A stretch of DNA of 64,000 nt from Hemicordylus capensis. Lineage: Eukaryota; Chordata; Lepidosauria; Squamata; Cordylidae. Both the position numbers and the translations under genes were made by a program. Below the pieces are notes generated by a model. The model saw only the letters and a list, made by a program, of their open reading frames with translations. It ran no database searches and had not been told where the DNA came from. Below, in pieces: positions 54,401 through 63,884 of the stretch. Position 1 is the stretch's first letter; each line of letters begins with the position of its first letter. The stretch spans positions 8,685,982 through 8,749,981 of the forward strand of contig NC_069671.1 of the NCBI RefSeq assembly GCF_027244095.1. The letters run 5' to 3'.

Positions 54401-54857
54401 CCATTAAACAAAGAGAGAGAGAACATTAAACTGTAAAGCAAACAATTCTTGGTACGGAAAGTTGTCAAGCTAGCACTGCCTATTGCAGAGATAATGTGGA
54501 CTGCACGATCGCCCTCACCCCGCCACACACAAGCATACAATACAGTACAGTTCAAACACAAATAACACACTATACCATTAGATCATATACATATTAATAC
54601 ATATCCACTCCATCGATATATATTAATATATATATATATATATACGAACACACATACACACTTGTAGTGCAATTTTTAAAAATGAAATTTTAAAAAACCC
54701 CAACAATCAAACAACCAACAACGTAGCCGCAAACGGGGTGAAAAGGCGAGGGGAACAGCATTCCTAGAAGTCACAACGTCCTCGGGTCATTGCAGGATGC
54801 AGTGCCAGAAGGCTCAAGTTCAAATTGTCCGTAAAGTGCTCCTTTGATTCACAAAGA

Positions 54858-54861
<4 letters not shown>

Positions 54862-54888
<27 letters not shown>

Positions 54889-54890
54889 TT
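54862..54890. repeat. (GT)n microsatellite
   Basis: About 14 GT units. Confidence 0.95.
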
Positions 54891-55853
54891 TCTGTTTTGA
54901 TCCCTGCCCCCAGGATTGGGAGGAAGGATAATATTCTGGCCAACAGCTGAAAGCCCAAAATCTGCACAGATGTTTTCTCATACTGGAGATGTGTCAATGG
55001 GAGGAGAGTCATATCCATGCATCTATGAGCAACTCTCCTTTGGGTGAAGAATGGGGCAGGGAGGGAACCACACATACATTTTGGCTTCTCAAGACCAATG
55101 CAAAAGAGAGTCAACTTGCATCACTCCGTTTAGATGCAGACCCAGAACAACTGCCTCTTCAGCAACACTGACGTAGTGCACTTCCACACTTCCTGTCTGC
55201 CGCAAAATCGAGTTTCTTGACCGTGCAAGCCTTCTCTTAGGCAGGAAGTGATGACACGTGTGAGCAGCTGTGGACAAACACAGAATAGGAGGTACACTTC
55301 TCCAGAAAGGTCCTGGCCGATTAGCTCTCGGCAGACGTGGGGTCGAGGACGCAGCTGGCCCGGACTGTGAAGGACGTCCTTTCCAACCCTTTCCAACGAA
55401 GCTTCTTCGCTCCCAACGCAAGGGTGCTCAGTGTATCCACTGCCAGCAACGGACCACAGAGCTATAACGCCTCCAAGCCCTCGGCAGGGCAGGCTTCGCA
55501 GCGGCCGCCCAGTCCTCCGAAATGGGCATGAAAGATGCTCGATTCTTCACCTAGCTCTCTTCCAGCAAATGAAAGCCAGGGGCGAGGCAGCAGGGATAAC
55601 ACCCAGGTCTCCCGTGAGTCGTATTGCCTTCCTCTGGTCTGCCCCTGCAGCAAAGAGACTGCAAACTAGCCTTCGACTGTCCTTGGAGAGAGCGAGGGAG
55701 AGGGCCCCGCTCCAAACCTGGGGGAGCTCTCCTTGAATCATGCCAACGGGGAAAGAAGTCATCACCAGTGTTCAAATGGGGTTCGCCATCTTGGCAGCAG
55801 GTGTCTAGAAACGGACAGGGGTCACCTGCAAAGCGAGGGCAGCTGGCTCCTCG

Positions 55854-55909
55854 TCACGCACAGATCCCCGACAATAGGGCAGATAGTCTGCGTTCGATAC
55901 ACATTTTAC
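55854..55909 (-). CDS. ULK1: ULK1 last coding exon
   Basis: Two bases complete a Cys codon, then KMCIERRLSALLSGICA and TGA. Human ULK1 ends KLCIERRLSALLTGICA. Acceptor CTTTCCAG/GTAAAA. It is too short to appear as a free-standing reading frame, and was found by following the donor at 57,428. Confidence 0.97.
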
Positions 55910-56387
55910 CTGGAAAGAGAGAGGGTATGGTGAGTTTGGGGTCTTTTGCCATTCCGTCAGCACACCAACCCCAGCAACAGGCAAACCAATAAACGTAGGC
56001 AAGGAGTGAAATTAATATGCACAGCAAACTGAAATTCCATGGCTGAGCGCACTACAAGCTCGTAAAGTTGGCTCAAGCGACACATTTGGGTTTGCCAGCC
56101 ATCAGGGATTAGTAGATTCTCTTAGTTCCATTCCTTTATTGGGTGCACACCTCGACACCTCATCCTCCTTTGTGGTGGTGATAACCACCATGCACACCCT
56201 CCCTTGAGCTTTGCTGGGCTGATAATGAGAAGGGGGAAGAAGCAGAAGAGAAAATGAGGGGAAGGCTGTAGACTACTGTTCTTTCTAGAGCATCTCCAGT
56301 AGTCTATTGCCTTTCCCTCATTTCCTCTTCAACCTCCTCTCCCTTCTCATTACCAGCACAGTGGCATGCAAGGGAGAAGGTGTGCAT

Positions 56388-56585
56388 TGATTGACTGATT
56401 AAATGCCGTCAAGTCAGTGTCGATTCTTATCGAGAAGAAGAGGACGACTAGCAGCAAGGTGGATGGACTCAATTACGACAACAATGAATGCACCACTGAG
56501 ATACTTTAAAGGCCAAGTTGAAGACAGATCATCCTGGAGAGAATCTATCTATGTTGGCTGCTAAGAGTCACTAAGGTGTGCATTG
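56388..56585. mobile_element. BovB 3' end, folded back
   Basis: 56,388-56,435 is the BovB 3' terminus in reverse (ttaaatgccgtcaagtcagt). 56,436-56,580 is the adjacent segment in forward orientation (caaggtggatggactcaatt, atcctggagagaatctatct), matching the reverse of 38,690-38,860. The inverted arrangement resembles twin-primed insertion. Confidence 0.8.
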
Positions 56586-56661
56586 CTGGGTTGATAATGA
56601 GAAGGGAGAGGAGGCAGAATAGAAAATGAGGGAAGACCTGTAGCTACTCGACTCTCTAGAG

Positions 56662-56797
56662 CAGGCCTGCTCAACTTGGGCCCCCCATCTGTTTTTGGAC
56701 TACAGCTCCCTTAATCCCCAGCAACAGTGGCCAATAGCCAGGGATTCTGGCAGTTGTAGGCCAACATCTGCAAAAGAGCCAAAGTTGAACAGGCCTG
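56662..56797. mobile_element. hAT-type MITE with exact target duplication
   Basis: Ends CAGGCCTGCTCAACTTGGGC and its rough complement; the exact duplication CTCTAGAG lies at 56,654-56,661 and 56,798-56,805. CTCTAGAG is a classic hAT target word. Confidence 0.96.
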
Positions 56798-57427
56798 CTC
56801 TAGAGTGTCTCCAGCAGTTTACTGCCTTTCCCTCATTTGCTCTCCAACCTCTCTCCCTCCTTATTACCAGCACAGTGGCATGCAAGGGAGGTGTGCATTG
56901 CTGGGCTGATAATGAGAAGGGAGAGGAGGCAGAATAGAAAATGAGAGAAGACCTGTAGCTACTGGGCTCTCCAGAGCATCTCCAGCAGTCTACTGCCTTT
57001 CCATTATTTCCTCTTCAACCTCCTCTCCCTTCTCATTACCAGCACAGTGGCATGCAAGGGAGGAGGTAAGAGGGAGGGTGGTCACTGCAATGAAGACGAC
57101 AAAGTAGCAAGAGGAGAGGACAGTCTCACAGCAGCACAGCCACCACTCCGCAACGAGCTGCTTTGATGGCAGGTGGCAGAAGAGGGTGGGAGCAGTTTGC
57201 TGCCCAGCCAGCATCCCAATAATCTGCCACTTGAGGTGGCCGTCTCAGCTCGCCTCATTAAAAGGGCCTTCAGCTCATTTGCAGCTCCCCCCACCACCAA
57301 TGCCACGGTACTCCTGGATAAATCACTGCAAGAAAGCTGCCTGACAGACCTCGCTGGGGAAGCCAACCCACCACTCCCCATAACTGGGGTGCTGCCACAA
57401 GTTGTCCAAGCAATGGCTGAGCCTTAC

Positions 57428-57563
57428 ATTTGTTAATGTTCTCAATGTCCCCTTGTTCGGTGATGATGTTCAACAGGCCCTCCATCAGCAGCAGTGCCTT
57501 GTGGTACCTTTGGGCGCAGTCCTCTCGGTGGTGGAACATCTCGTCCAGGGCAGCAGCTTGAAC
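57428..57563 (-). CDS. ULK1: ULK1 coding exon
   Basis: The 136-nt exon starts in phase 0 and ends with one base of a Cys codon. It reads VQAAALDEMFHHREDCAQRY, HKALLLMEGLLNIITEQGDI and ENINK; human has ALDEMFQHREGCVPRYHKAL. Acceptor TCTTTAG/GTTCAA, donor ACAAAT/GTAAGG. Part of the second MIT-like helical bundle. Confidence 0.97.
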
Positions 57564-57865
57564 CTAAAGAAGGGAGACCTGGGGCGGTTATTCCAGCACG
57601 GGACGGCGCTCGGACAACTCTGACCCCTGGATGCCTACAGAGGCAAGGACCTGATTGGCCCCCCTCCCTGTCAGGCAAGAAAGCTTCAATTTTGACAGCT
57701 TCAGTTCCTCTTAACAAGGAATTGGTGTCTCTGACCACCCCCTCCACCAGCTCTGGAATTCGGCGGGAGGCACCTTTCCGTGTCAATTAATAGGTGCTTA
57801 CCTCCGGAACCGCTGCACCTGAAAGCTTTTCCTGGCGGCGGATCAGCACATGCGTGGAGGCCATT

Positions 57866-58145
57866 TGCTAGCAAGCATGAATTGTCCCTTTTGCTAAGCA
57901 GGGGCCATCCTAGTTTGCATTTGGATGGGAGACTTGCGAGCACTGGAAGAGATTCCCCTCAGGGGATGGGGCCAATCTGGGAAGAGCATCTACATGGTTC
58001 CAAGTTCCCTCCCTGGCAGCATCTCCAAGATAGGGTTGAGAGAGACTCCTGCCTGCCACCTTGGAGAGGCCGCTGCCAGTCTGTGAAGACAATACTGAGC
58101 TAGATGGACCAAGGGTCTGACTCAGTAGAAGGCAGCTGGATATGC
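57866..58145 (+). repeat. 5S/tRNA-headed SINE
   Basis: Reads ttttgctaagcaggggccat, tttggatgggagacttgcga, then the tRNA-like part and body to gggtctgactcagtagaagg. Inside a ULK1 intron. Confidence 0.92.
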
Positions 58146-58252
58146 CGCAAGCCGTTGGCACGTTAGGGTGGTAGGATTGAATGCTTCAGGCGGTGGCTTA
58201 GCAAGTCTGACCACACACACTATATAGCAGCAATGAAGAGCATCGTCCCTAC

Positions 58253-58410
58253 CATTTGCACCGCGTAGCTGAAGATGAGCTTCTCGGCCGTGATGCTGTT
58301 GATACGGTCCATGAGCTTCTGCTTATCCAGGAACCAGCGCTGCAGCCTCATGTTCAAGCAGTGGCAGGAAGACACGCTGGATTTATACAGGTCATTGAGT
58401 TTCCTCACCA
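58253..58410 (-). CDS. ULK1: ULK1 coding exon
   Basis: The 158-nt exon completes a split Val codon and continues VRKLNDLYKSSVSSCHCLNM, RLQRWFLDKQKLMDRINSIT and AEKLIFSYAVQM. Human: VRRLNELYKASVVSC...LQRFFLDKQRLLDRIHSITAE. Acceptor TTCTAG/TGGTGA, donor CAAATG/GTAGGG. In the family this helical C-terminal (EAT/MIT) region binds ATG13 and membranes. Confidence 0.97.
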
Positions 58411-58547
58411 CTAGAAAAAGGAGGAGGGGGGGGGAAACCAAACCTCTGAGTAAGGGGGCCTCAACTTTTTGCCCTTGATCAGTTCCCGACGACATGTTTT
58501 CAAGGGCACTCTTGACGGGGTTGAGATGCCCAGCCCAAATATTGGAG

Positions 58548-59020
58548 ATGGGGGCCGTAGCTCAGTGGAAGAGCCTCGGCTTTGCATGCAGAAGGTCCCA
58601 GGTTCAATTCCTGACAGCTCCAGGAGTTTTTTCACACAGGGCTTTTAGCTCACATCTCCAGAATGGAGAGGGTGCGTTCATATACCGGCCAGATTTACCC
58701 CAAAGTCTCTGCAAGCTATTGGGGAACAGTTCACCCACGATTCAGGTTTTTCATTGCATGTTAGAGGGTAGATGGATTTATTTCCGGGGTAGGGGGGAAA
58801 TCCACTTTTTGCATCGTGGTTGTTTTTTGGGGTGGGGGGGGCAACTTCAAATTCACAGTCATGCCCCGCGGTAATTTCACCGTAAAGGCTGCTGTCTGAA
58901 AATGCTCCAGGCAGGGCTGGGAAAGACTCCTGCCTGGAACCCTGGAAAATCACTGCCAGTCAGGGTAGACAAGACTAAGCTAGATGGTCCGGTGGTCTGA
59001 CTCAGTATAAGGCAGCTTCC
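58548..59020 (+). repeat. tRNA-derived SINE split by an insertion
   Basis: Head and part of body at 58,548-58,625 (GGGGGCCGTAGCTCAGTGGA), remainder at about 58,900-59,020 (ccaggcagggctgggaaaga to gtctgactcagtataaggca). The 270-bp insert between (starting agttttttcacacagggctt) is a probable non-autonomous DNA element of unknown family. Confidence 0.85.
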
Positions 59021-59061
59021 AAAATCCAGATTGTCGACTGACTTTCATGACAGTCTTGGGA

Positions 59062-59368
59062 GGAGAGCTGGTCTTGTGGAAGCAAGCATGAATTGTCCCC
59101 TCTGCTAAGCAGGGTCTGCCCTGGTTTGCATTGAAATGGGAGGCAAGCACTGGAAGATGTTCTCCTTAGGGGCTGGGGTCGATTTGGGAAGAGCACCTGC
59201 CTGCTAGCACGCAGAAGGTTCCAAATTCCCTCCTGGCATCTCCAAGAAAGGGCTGAGAGAGACTCCTGCCTGCAACATTGGGGAAGCCACTGCCAGTCTG
59301 GGTAGACAATACTGAGCTAGATGGACCAATGGTTGGACTCAGTAAATGGCAGCTTCCTATGTTCCTGA
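59062..59368 (+). repeat. 5S/tRNA-headed SINE, near full length
   Basis: In order: leader gagctggtcttgtggaagca; 5S-like head ctgctaagcagggtctgccc and aatgggaggcaagcactgg; tRNA-like piece ending aggttccaaattccctcctg; body; tail actgagctagatggaccaat. Confidence 0.93.
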
Positions 59369-59727
59369 GTAACCTGGCTCAGCCTGTAACAGGAAATGGA
59401 CTGCCTAATATCCGACTGCATGCGACAGGAAGTTGGGGATATACAAACACAAGGATCAAACTTGTTTTCCTGGCCATCATGTTCCTTTCCTCCAAGCAAC
59501 CCTTGCCAGGAAAGGAACGAGTCAGCCTGCTGAGTAACTGCCTATTATTTAACAACACAGGCACAACCTGCAATTACCACGCTGCGCCCAGATCAATCAT
59601 CACAAAGCTCTTGCATGCCGCTTAGTGTGGAAGCCTTCCACGCAATTTGTTTTTCTAGACAGGCCTTTGGAATTTGTGCAGAGGCCTGGAGTGGCATCCA
59701 GAGTTTGAAGCCAACCAGACATCGAGC

Positions 59728-60035
59728 CAGAGCTGGTCTTGTGGCAGCAAGCATGGATTTCCCCCTTGGCTAAACAGGGTCTGCTCTGGTTTGTATCTGC
59801 ATGGGAGATTACATGTGTGAGCGCTGTAAGATATTCCCCTTAGGGGATGGGGCCGCATCCTGGGAAGAGCATCTGCATGAAGGTTCCAAACTCCCTCCCT
59901 GGCTTATGCAAGACAGGAGATCAGAGCGATTCCAGCCTGCAACTTTGGAGAAGCTCCTGCCAGTCTGTGTAGACAATCCTGAGCTAGTTGGACCAAGCGT
60001 CTGACTCAGTATAAGGCAGCTTCCTATGTTCCAAA
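59728..60035 (+). repeat. 5S/tRNA-headed SINE
   Basis: Same structure, with ttggctaaacagggtctgct as the 5S A-box region and gtctgactcagtataaggca as the tail. Confidence 0.92.
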
Positions 60036-60157
60036 GAGCACGGCCCCTAATAGGAGAGAAAAGTCGTCTGCCCAAGACCGCTCGATCCAACCAACTCGGA
60101 AACCTTTGGGACAGCAGAAACACAAACGCCCCCTTTGCTTGGGCCAAAAACTCTTAC

Positions 60158-60276
60158 CTTGCTTGACTGTGGAGGAGAGACACAGCTTGCCTGCCCGGAT
60201 CTGGTCAATGGCCATCTGTAAGCCCGAGGACAGTAGCTCAGCGACCTTCAGATACAGCACCAGTTGTTCGGCATAG
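60158..60276 (-). CDS. ULK1: ULK1 coding exon
   Basis: The 119-nt exon takes one base to finish a Ser codon, then reads YAEQLVLYLKVAELLSSGLQ and MAIDQIRAGKLCLSSTVKQ, ending with one base of a Val codon. Human: FAEQLVLYLKVAELLSSGLQ. Acceptor TTTGCAG/CTATGC, donor AGCAAG/GTAAGA. It bridges the two MIT-like bundles. Confidence 0.98.
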
Positions 60277-60295
60277 CTGCAAAGGAAGCAAAGAG

Positions 60296-60604
60296 CTGGA
60301 GAGCTGGTCTGGTGGCAGGAATTGCCCCCCTTGCTAAGCAGGGTCTGCCCTGGTTGGCATATGAATGGGAGACTACATGTGTGAGCACTGGAAGATCTTC
60401 CCCTCCGGGGATGGGTCCGCTCAGGAAAGAGCACCTGCAGGCTTGCATGCAGAAGTTCCCAAGTTCCTTCCCTGGCATCTCCAAGATTATGGGCTGGGAG
60501 AGGTTCCTGCCTGCAATCTTGGAGAAGCCACTGCCAGTGCAGACAATACTGAGCTGGATAGACCAATGGTCTGACTCGCTCAGAGGCAACTTCCTATGTT
60601 CCTA
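60296..60604 (+). repeat. 5S/tRNA-headed SINE
   Basis: Reads ccttgctaagcagggtctgc, atgaatgggagactacatgt, then ggcttgcatgcagaagttcc and ctgactcgctcagaggcaac. It starts 20 bp from a ULK1 exon. Confidence 0.93.
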
Positions 60605-60727
60605 TGAGTGGTGCTGGGATGCTCAAGGGGCAGAAGCCGAAACTGGGAGCCAGCCACCAACTTTGGCCAGAGGGAGGGACCATATCCCCGAAGAAGCTTC
60701 ATTTCTGCTTCCAGAGAGGATCAGTGT

Positions 60728-60850
60728 TCCCTCTAAGAGGGATTCCCAGATGTTGTGGACTACAACTCCCAGAATCCCCAAGCAAAAGCCACTGCAGCTG
60801 GGAGTGCTGGGAGTTGTAGCCAACAACATCTGGGAATCCCTCCTCTACAA
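60728..60850. mobile_element. hAT-type MITE (CAGTGTTCCCTCT type)
   Basis: Reads cagtgttccctctaagaggg ... caacatctgggaatccctcc; the right end is shortened. Confidence 0.85.
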
Positions 60851-61034
60851 TTAGTCTCAGAGCCCCAATTTCTAAACACACATGGCTTACGACGAATACA
60901 CAGTTAAAGGCAAAATTCTAAATCAGCAATTCAGCGTATGAAGAAGCTCTCGTGGGGTTAGAGTCCCTTTCAACTCTAGCATTCAATGGCCTGGTTCACA
61001 CAACCATTCACAATCGAGGTTTAATGGGGGTTAG

Positions 61035-61335
61035 GAAGTCCATCTAGCTCAGTGCTGTCTACGCCAGGGATTCTCAACATTGGGTCTCCAGATCCTATTG
61101 GACTTCAACTCCCATAATCCCCAGCCCCAGTGGCCTTTGGTTGGGGGTTATGGGAGTTGAAGTCCAATAACATCTGGGGACCCAACGTTGAGAATCCCTG
61201 GTCTACACTGACTGGCAGCGGCTCTCCAAGGTTTCAGGCAGGAGTCCCCCCCAGCTCTATCTGGTGATGCTGCCAGGGATTGAACCTGGGACCTTCTGCG
61301 TGCAATCAGATGTTCTACTACGGAGTTAAAGCTCC
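61035..61335 (-). repeat. tRNA-derived SINE split by a hAT MITE
   Basis: SINE tail at 61,035-61,064 and remainder at 61,201-61,335; the hAT element between is flanked by GTCTACGC/GTCTACAC. Confidence 0.9.
61065..61200. mobile_element. hAT-type MITE (CAGGGATTCTCAAC type)
   Basis: Ends CAGGGATTCTCAACATTGGG and its complement; target duplication 61,057-61,064 and 61,201-61,208 (7 of 8). Confidence 0.93.
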
Positions 61336-61337
61336 AT

Positions 61338-61445
61338 TATCTTACAGCAGACAGTGCTTGCATGTACTGTAGTCACCCATCCAAATGCAAACCAAGGCAG
61401 ACCATGCTTAGCAAAGGGGACCCTTTATGCCTGCTGTTGCAACCA
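61338..61445 (-). repeat. 5S-headed SINE, head only
   Basis: The minus strand reads tttgctaagcatggtctgcc and catttggatgggtgac; no body. Confidence 0.82.
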
Positions 61446-61621
61446 ACATTAGCAGGATTATGTGAACCCACGCCAATGTGGGAATTTCAGATTCAACTGG
61501 GGCCAGAAACCACCCTGGCAAGCAGTCACACAATCATACTAATGTCAGTAAACCACATTAAACCCAGATTCGAACGGCTGTGCGGATAGCCTATGATTCT
61601 ATACCCTAATTGCAATTTTAC

Positions 61622-61800
61622 CTCCATTCTTTGCTGAGCAGGCTGATCTGGTCGGCCACGACGCTCTCCTGTAGCTGGTACTCGGAGGCCACTGAGCTGT
61701 TCATTTCAGTGGTGCTTCCTCGGACGGCCGCAATCTCCATCACGTAGTGGACGAAGGCCAGGGTGAACCGTAAGCTGCGCAGGATGTCCGTGTGCTCTTG
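61622..61800 (-). CDS. ULK1: ULK1 coding exon, first MIT-like bundle
   Basis: ULK1 is the Ser/Thr kinase that, with ATG13, FIP200 and ATG101, starts autophagy in the cytosol. Only its last five coding exons (215 residues) are in the window; the kinase domain lies beyond the right edge. This 179-nt exon reads QEHTDILRSLRFTLAFVHYV, MEIAAVRGSTTEM and YQLQESVVADQISLLSKEW, ending with two bases of a Ser codon. Human: KEHTEILRGLRFTLVFVQHV...YQLQESVVADQISLLSREW. Acceptor GTCACAG/CAAGAG, donor ATGGAG/GTAAAA. It opens the C-terminal EAT/tandem MIT region that docks ATG13. The middle (STTEMNSSVASE) is a variable loop also in mammals. Confidence 0.97.
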
Positions 61801-62040
61801 CTGTGACAACGAACAGACAAGGGGGTTTCACTGGAGGCCAGCATTACCTTGCGGCAATCAAACGGTTGCTCATCCACACGAGGCGACGTTTCGCCAAGGG
61901 CTGCAACTTTTAAGCAGTGGGCTAGTTCACACCCTAAATCTAATCCCGGATTACCAGGCTGCCTACACTGCCCAACCAGGACTGCTTCTGGCATGCAGTC
62001 ACATGAAAAGAACAACTACGGTTAAAGTCAGTAACATGAC

Positions 62041-62112
62041 TTTAGAATAACTATGGTTCAACTAACCATGGTTCCAGCTAACCATGGTTAGTTGAACCAT
62101 GGTTATTCTAAA
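62041..62112. repeat. Palindrome with 33-bp arms
   Basis: Arms 62,041-62,073 and 62,080-62,112 match with one mismatch around a 6-base loop; rich in aaccatggtt words. Probably the centre of a small MITE. Confidence 0.88.
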
Positions 62113-62614
62113 GGTTAAAACCAGCATTCCCACGGACAAGACAAATGTGGGGAATTAGTTCTCAAGAGAAGGGTGCATTCCTTTGTTTCTGAGAGATCCA
62201 GAGTTAAACCCACAATGGCACATTGCTTCCCGATTCAAAGTTAAACTGGGTTTCATTTAAACATGCCGAAATGGCAAATTGATCTCTCGCTGGCAATCAC
62301 CCAGCTCTATAGCAGCCGCCGAGAGATTATGAATCAAGATGAAACAGTGACCCAGTTCTCTTCCGCTGCACCCTGCCTCCTCTCCCTGCCTCGCTCGACT
62401 CGTACTGCAAACAAATATGTACTGGCCTACGTATCGACTCTGCTTTCGTCTAGCTGAAAGCATTGCTTTTTGCCAAGACTTTTCTCATCCAATTCCCATT
62501 TCAAAGGGTGTGGGTGGAAAGGTGGCCCCCTTCCAACTCAGCAGCGAGAAGAATCAGCACCATATTCTTTTTTCGAAAACTGGGTTGGAATCCCATCTCC
62601 CCCAGCATGAACTG

Positions 62615-62850
62615 TAACAGGGATTCCCAGTTTGGCTTGACTTCAACTCCCATCATCCCCAGCCACTACAGCAGGGGATGATGGGAGTTGTAGTCAGCCA
62701 AACAGGGGATCCCTGTAACAGGGATTCCCAGATGTTGCTGACTACAACTCCCAACATCCCCCCAGCCAAAGGCCACTGCAGTGGAGGATGATGGGAGTTG
62801 TAGTCAACACTGCAGGGGGATGATGGGAGTTGTAGTCAACAATTTTGAGC
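62615..62850. mobile_element. Two hAT-type MITEs end to end
   Basis: Reads aacagggattcccagtttgg ... ccaaacaggggatccctg and then aacagggattcccagatgtt, both with the usual core. Confidence 0.8.
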
Positions 62851-62917
62851 CGCCCCGAGACTTTGGTTTGGGGCGGTATATAAATGAATCAAATAAATAA
62901 ATAAATATCAACGCTGC

Positions 62918-63060
62918 AGGGGGGATGATGGGAGTTGCAGTCAACAACGCTGCGGGGGGTGATGGGAGTTGCAGTCAACAACGGTGCAGGGGGGGTGATG
63001 GGAGTTGCAGTCAACAACGGTGCAGGGGGGATGATGGGAGTTGCAGTCAACAACTCCGGG
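62918..63060. repeat. About 36-bp tandem array derived from a MITE core
   Basis: Four to five units of gatgggagttgcagtcaaca followed by acggtgcaggggg. The unit is the half-core of the hAT MITEs. Confidence 0.88.
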
Positions 63061-63324
63061 GAATCCCTGTTGCAGGGGAGCATGGGTTTCATTTCTGCCC
63101 CTCTCGTTTGCAAGTGCCTTGCCAGTGAACTCATCTGCCTATCCAGGAGATAGCAACATGAAACACAGAGTATCTTGCGGGCCGGGATGTCTGGTTATAT
63201 TCAAACATGCAGGCAGCTCTTGAGATAACGCCAAAGAGCTGCTCAGAGTCCTGCCTTCCCAATTCAAGAGCATAACAGCCCTCTCACTGGGGGAACCAGC
63301 CACTGGGATGAAAACATCTGGATT

Positions 63325-63442
63325 CCCAGATGTTGCTGACTACAACTCCCAACATCCCCCTAGCCAAAGGCCACTGCAGTGGAGGAGGATGGGAGTTGCA
63401 GTCAACACTGCAGTGGGATGATGGGAGTTGTAGTCAACAATC
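63325..63442. mobile_element. hAT-type MITE with tandem half-core
   Basis: Reads gattcccagatgttgctgac and then two gatgggagttg[ct]agtcaac units. Confidence 0.8.
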
Positions 63443-63599
63443 CTCTCTTTCAGAGAGAAGAGTTCCCAGCCAAATATTCCGCGCCACTCAAGTTTCCGGT
63501 ACTCGCGAAGAGCTTTCTGATGGCACTGGCCCTTGTTAGCAAGCATGTCGCTGCTTCAGCATCCATTACTTGTAAATGTTTAATCATACATGTTAATGT

Positions 63600-63735
63600 T
63601 TTCACTTAACGGAGATTGTTTTAATCGGTTTTATGCATTTTAGCGGTTTGAGATTTTTTAAATCTTTGTTATATTTTTAACTTTGTTCACCGCCCAGAGA
63701 TGTCTCTATCAGGTGGTAGAGAAACATGACAGACA
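63600..63735 (+). mobile_element. L2/CR1-group LINE 3' tail
   Basis: Reads ttgttcaccgcccagagatg and caggtggtagagaaacatga. Confidence 0.7.
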
Positions 63736-63884
63736 GACAAACTTCACAGCCTTATGTGCTTCTCTGCACAGGGGCCCTGAGAAATCGCATCCTGCTATTC
63801 CTCCAAAACTAACTAAGGCAGACACACACCTGGAAATATATGCAATCGCAGTATGCAATGCAAAAACAAAAGTTAAATGAAGGG

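Larger units (their letters stand above)
50095..55853 (-). other. ULK1: Probable ULK1 3' UTR / 3' flank
   Basis: Downstream of the ULK1 stop there is no other gene. A strong distal end signal exists on the minus strand at about 50,110-50,120 (AAAATAAAAC, followed by a GT-rich stretch ttgttgttcctgtgtac). 50,040-52,690 is almost free of repeats, unlike its surroundings, which fits a conserved long 3' UTR. 52,700-54,400 is repeat-filled. A nearer AATAAA at 54,218-54,223 belongs to a repeat end. Which site is used is unknown. Confidence 0.4.

Noticed and set aside
55269-55770. Several overlapping open frames in GC-rich sequence downstream of the ULK1 stop
   Set aside because: They overlap on both strands, have no family resemblance and lie in the probable 3' UTR.
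58548-58625. tRNA gene
   Set aside because: The head has A- and B-box-like words but cannot fold as a normal tRNA and continues into the SINE body; it recurs throughout the window.
59095-59150. 5S rRNA gene or pseudogene
   Set aside because: Only the internal-promoter part of 5S is present, always joined to the same SINE body in many copies; it is a SINE head.
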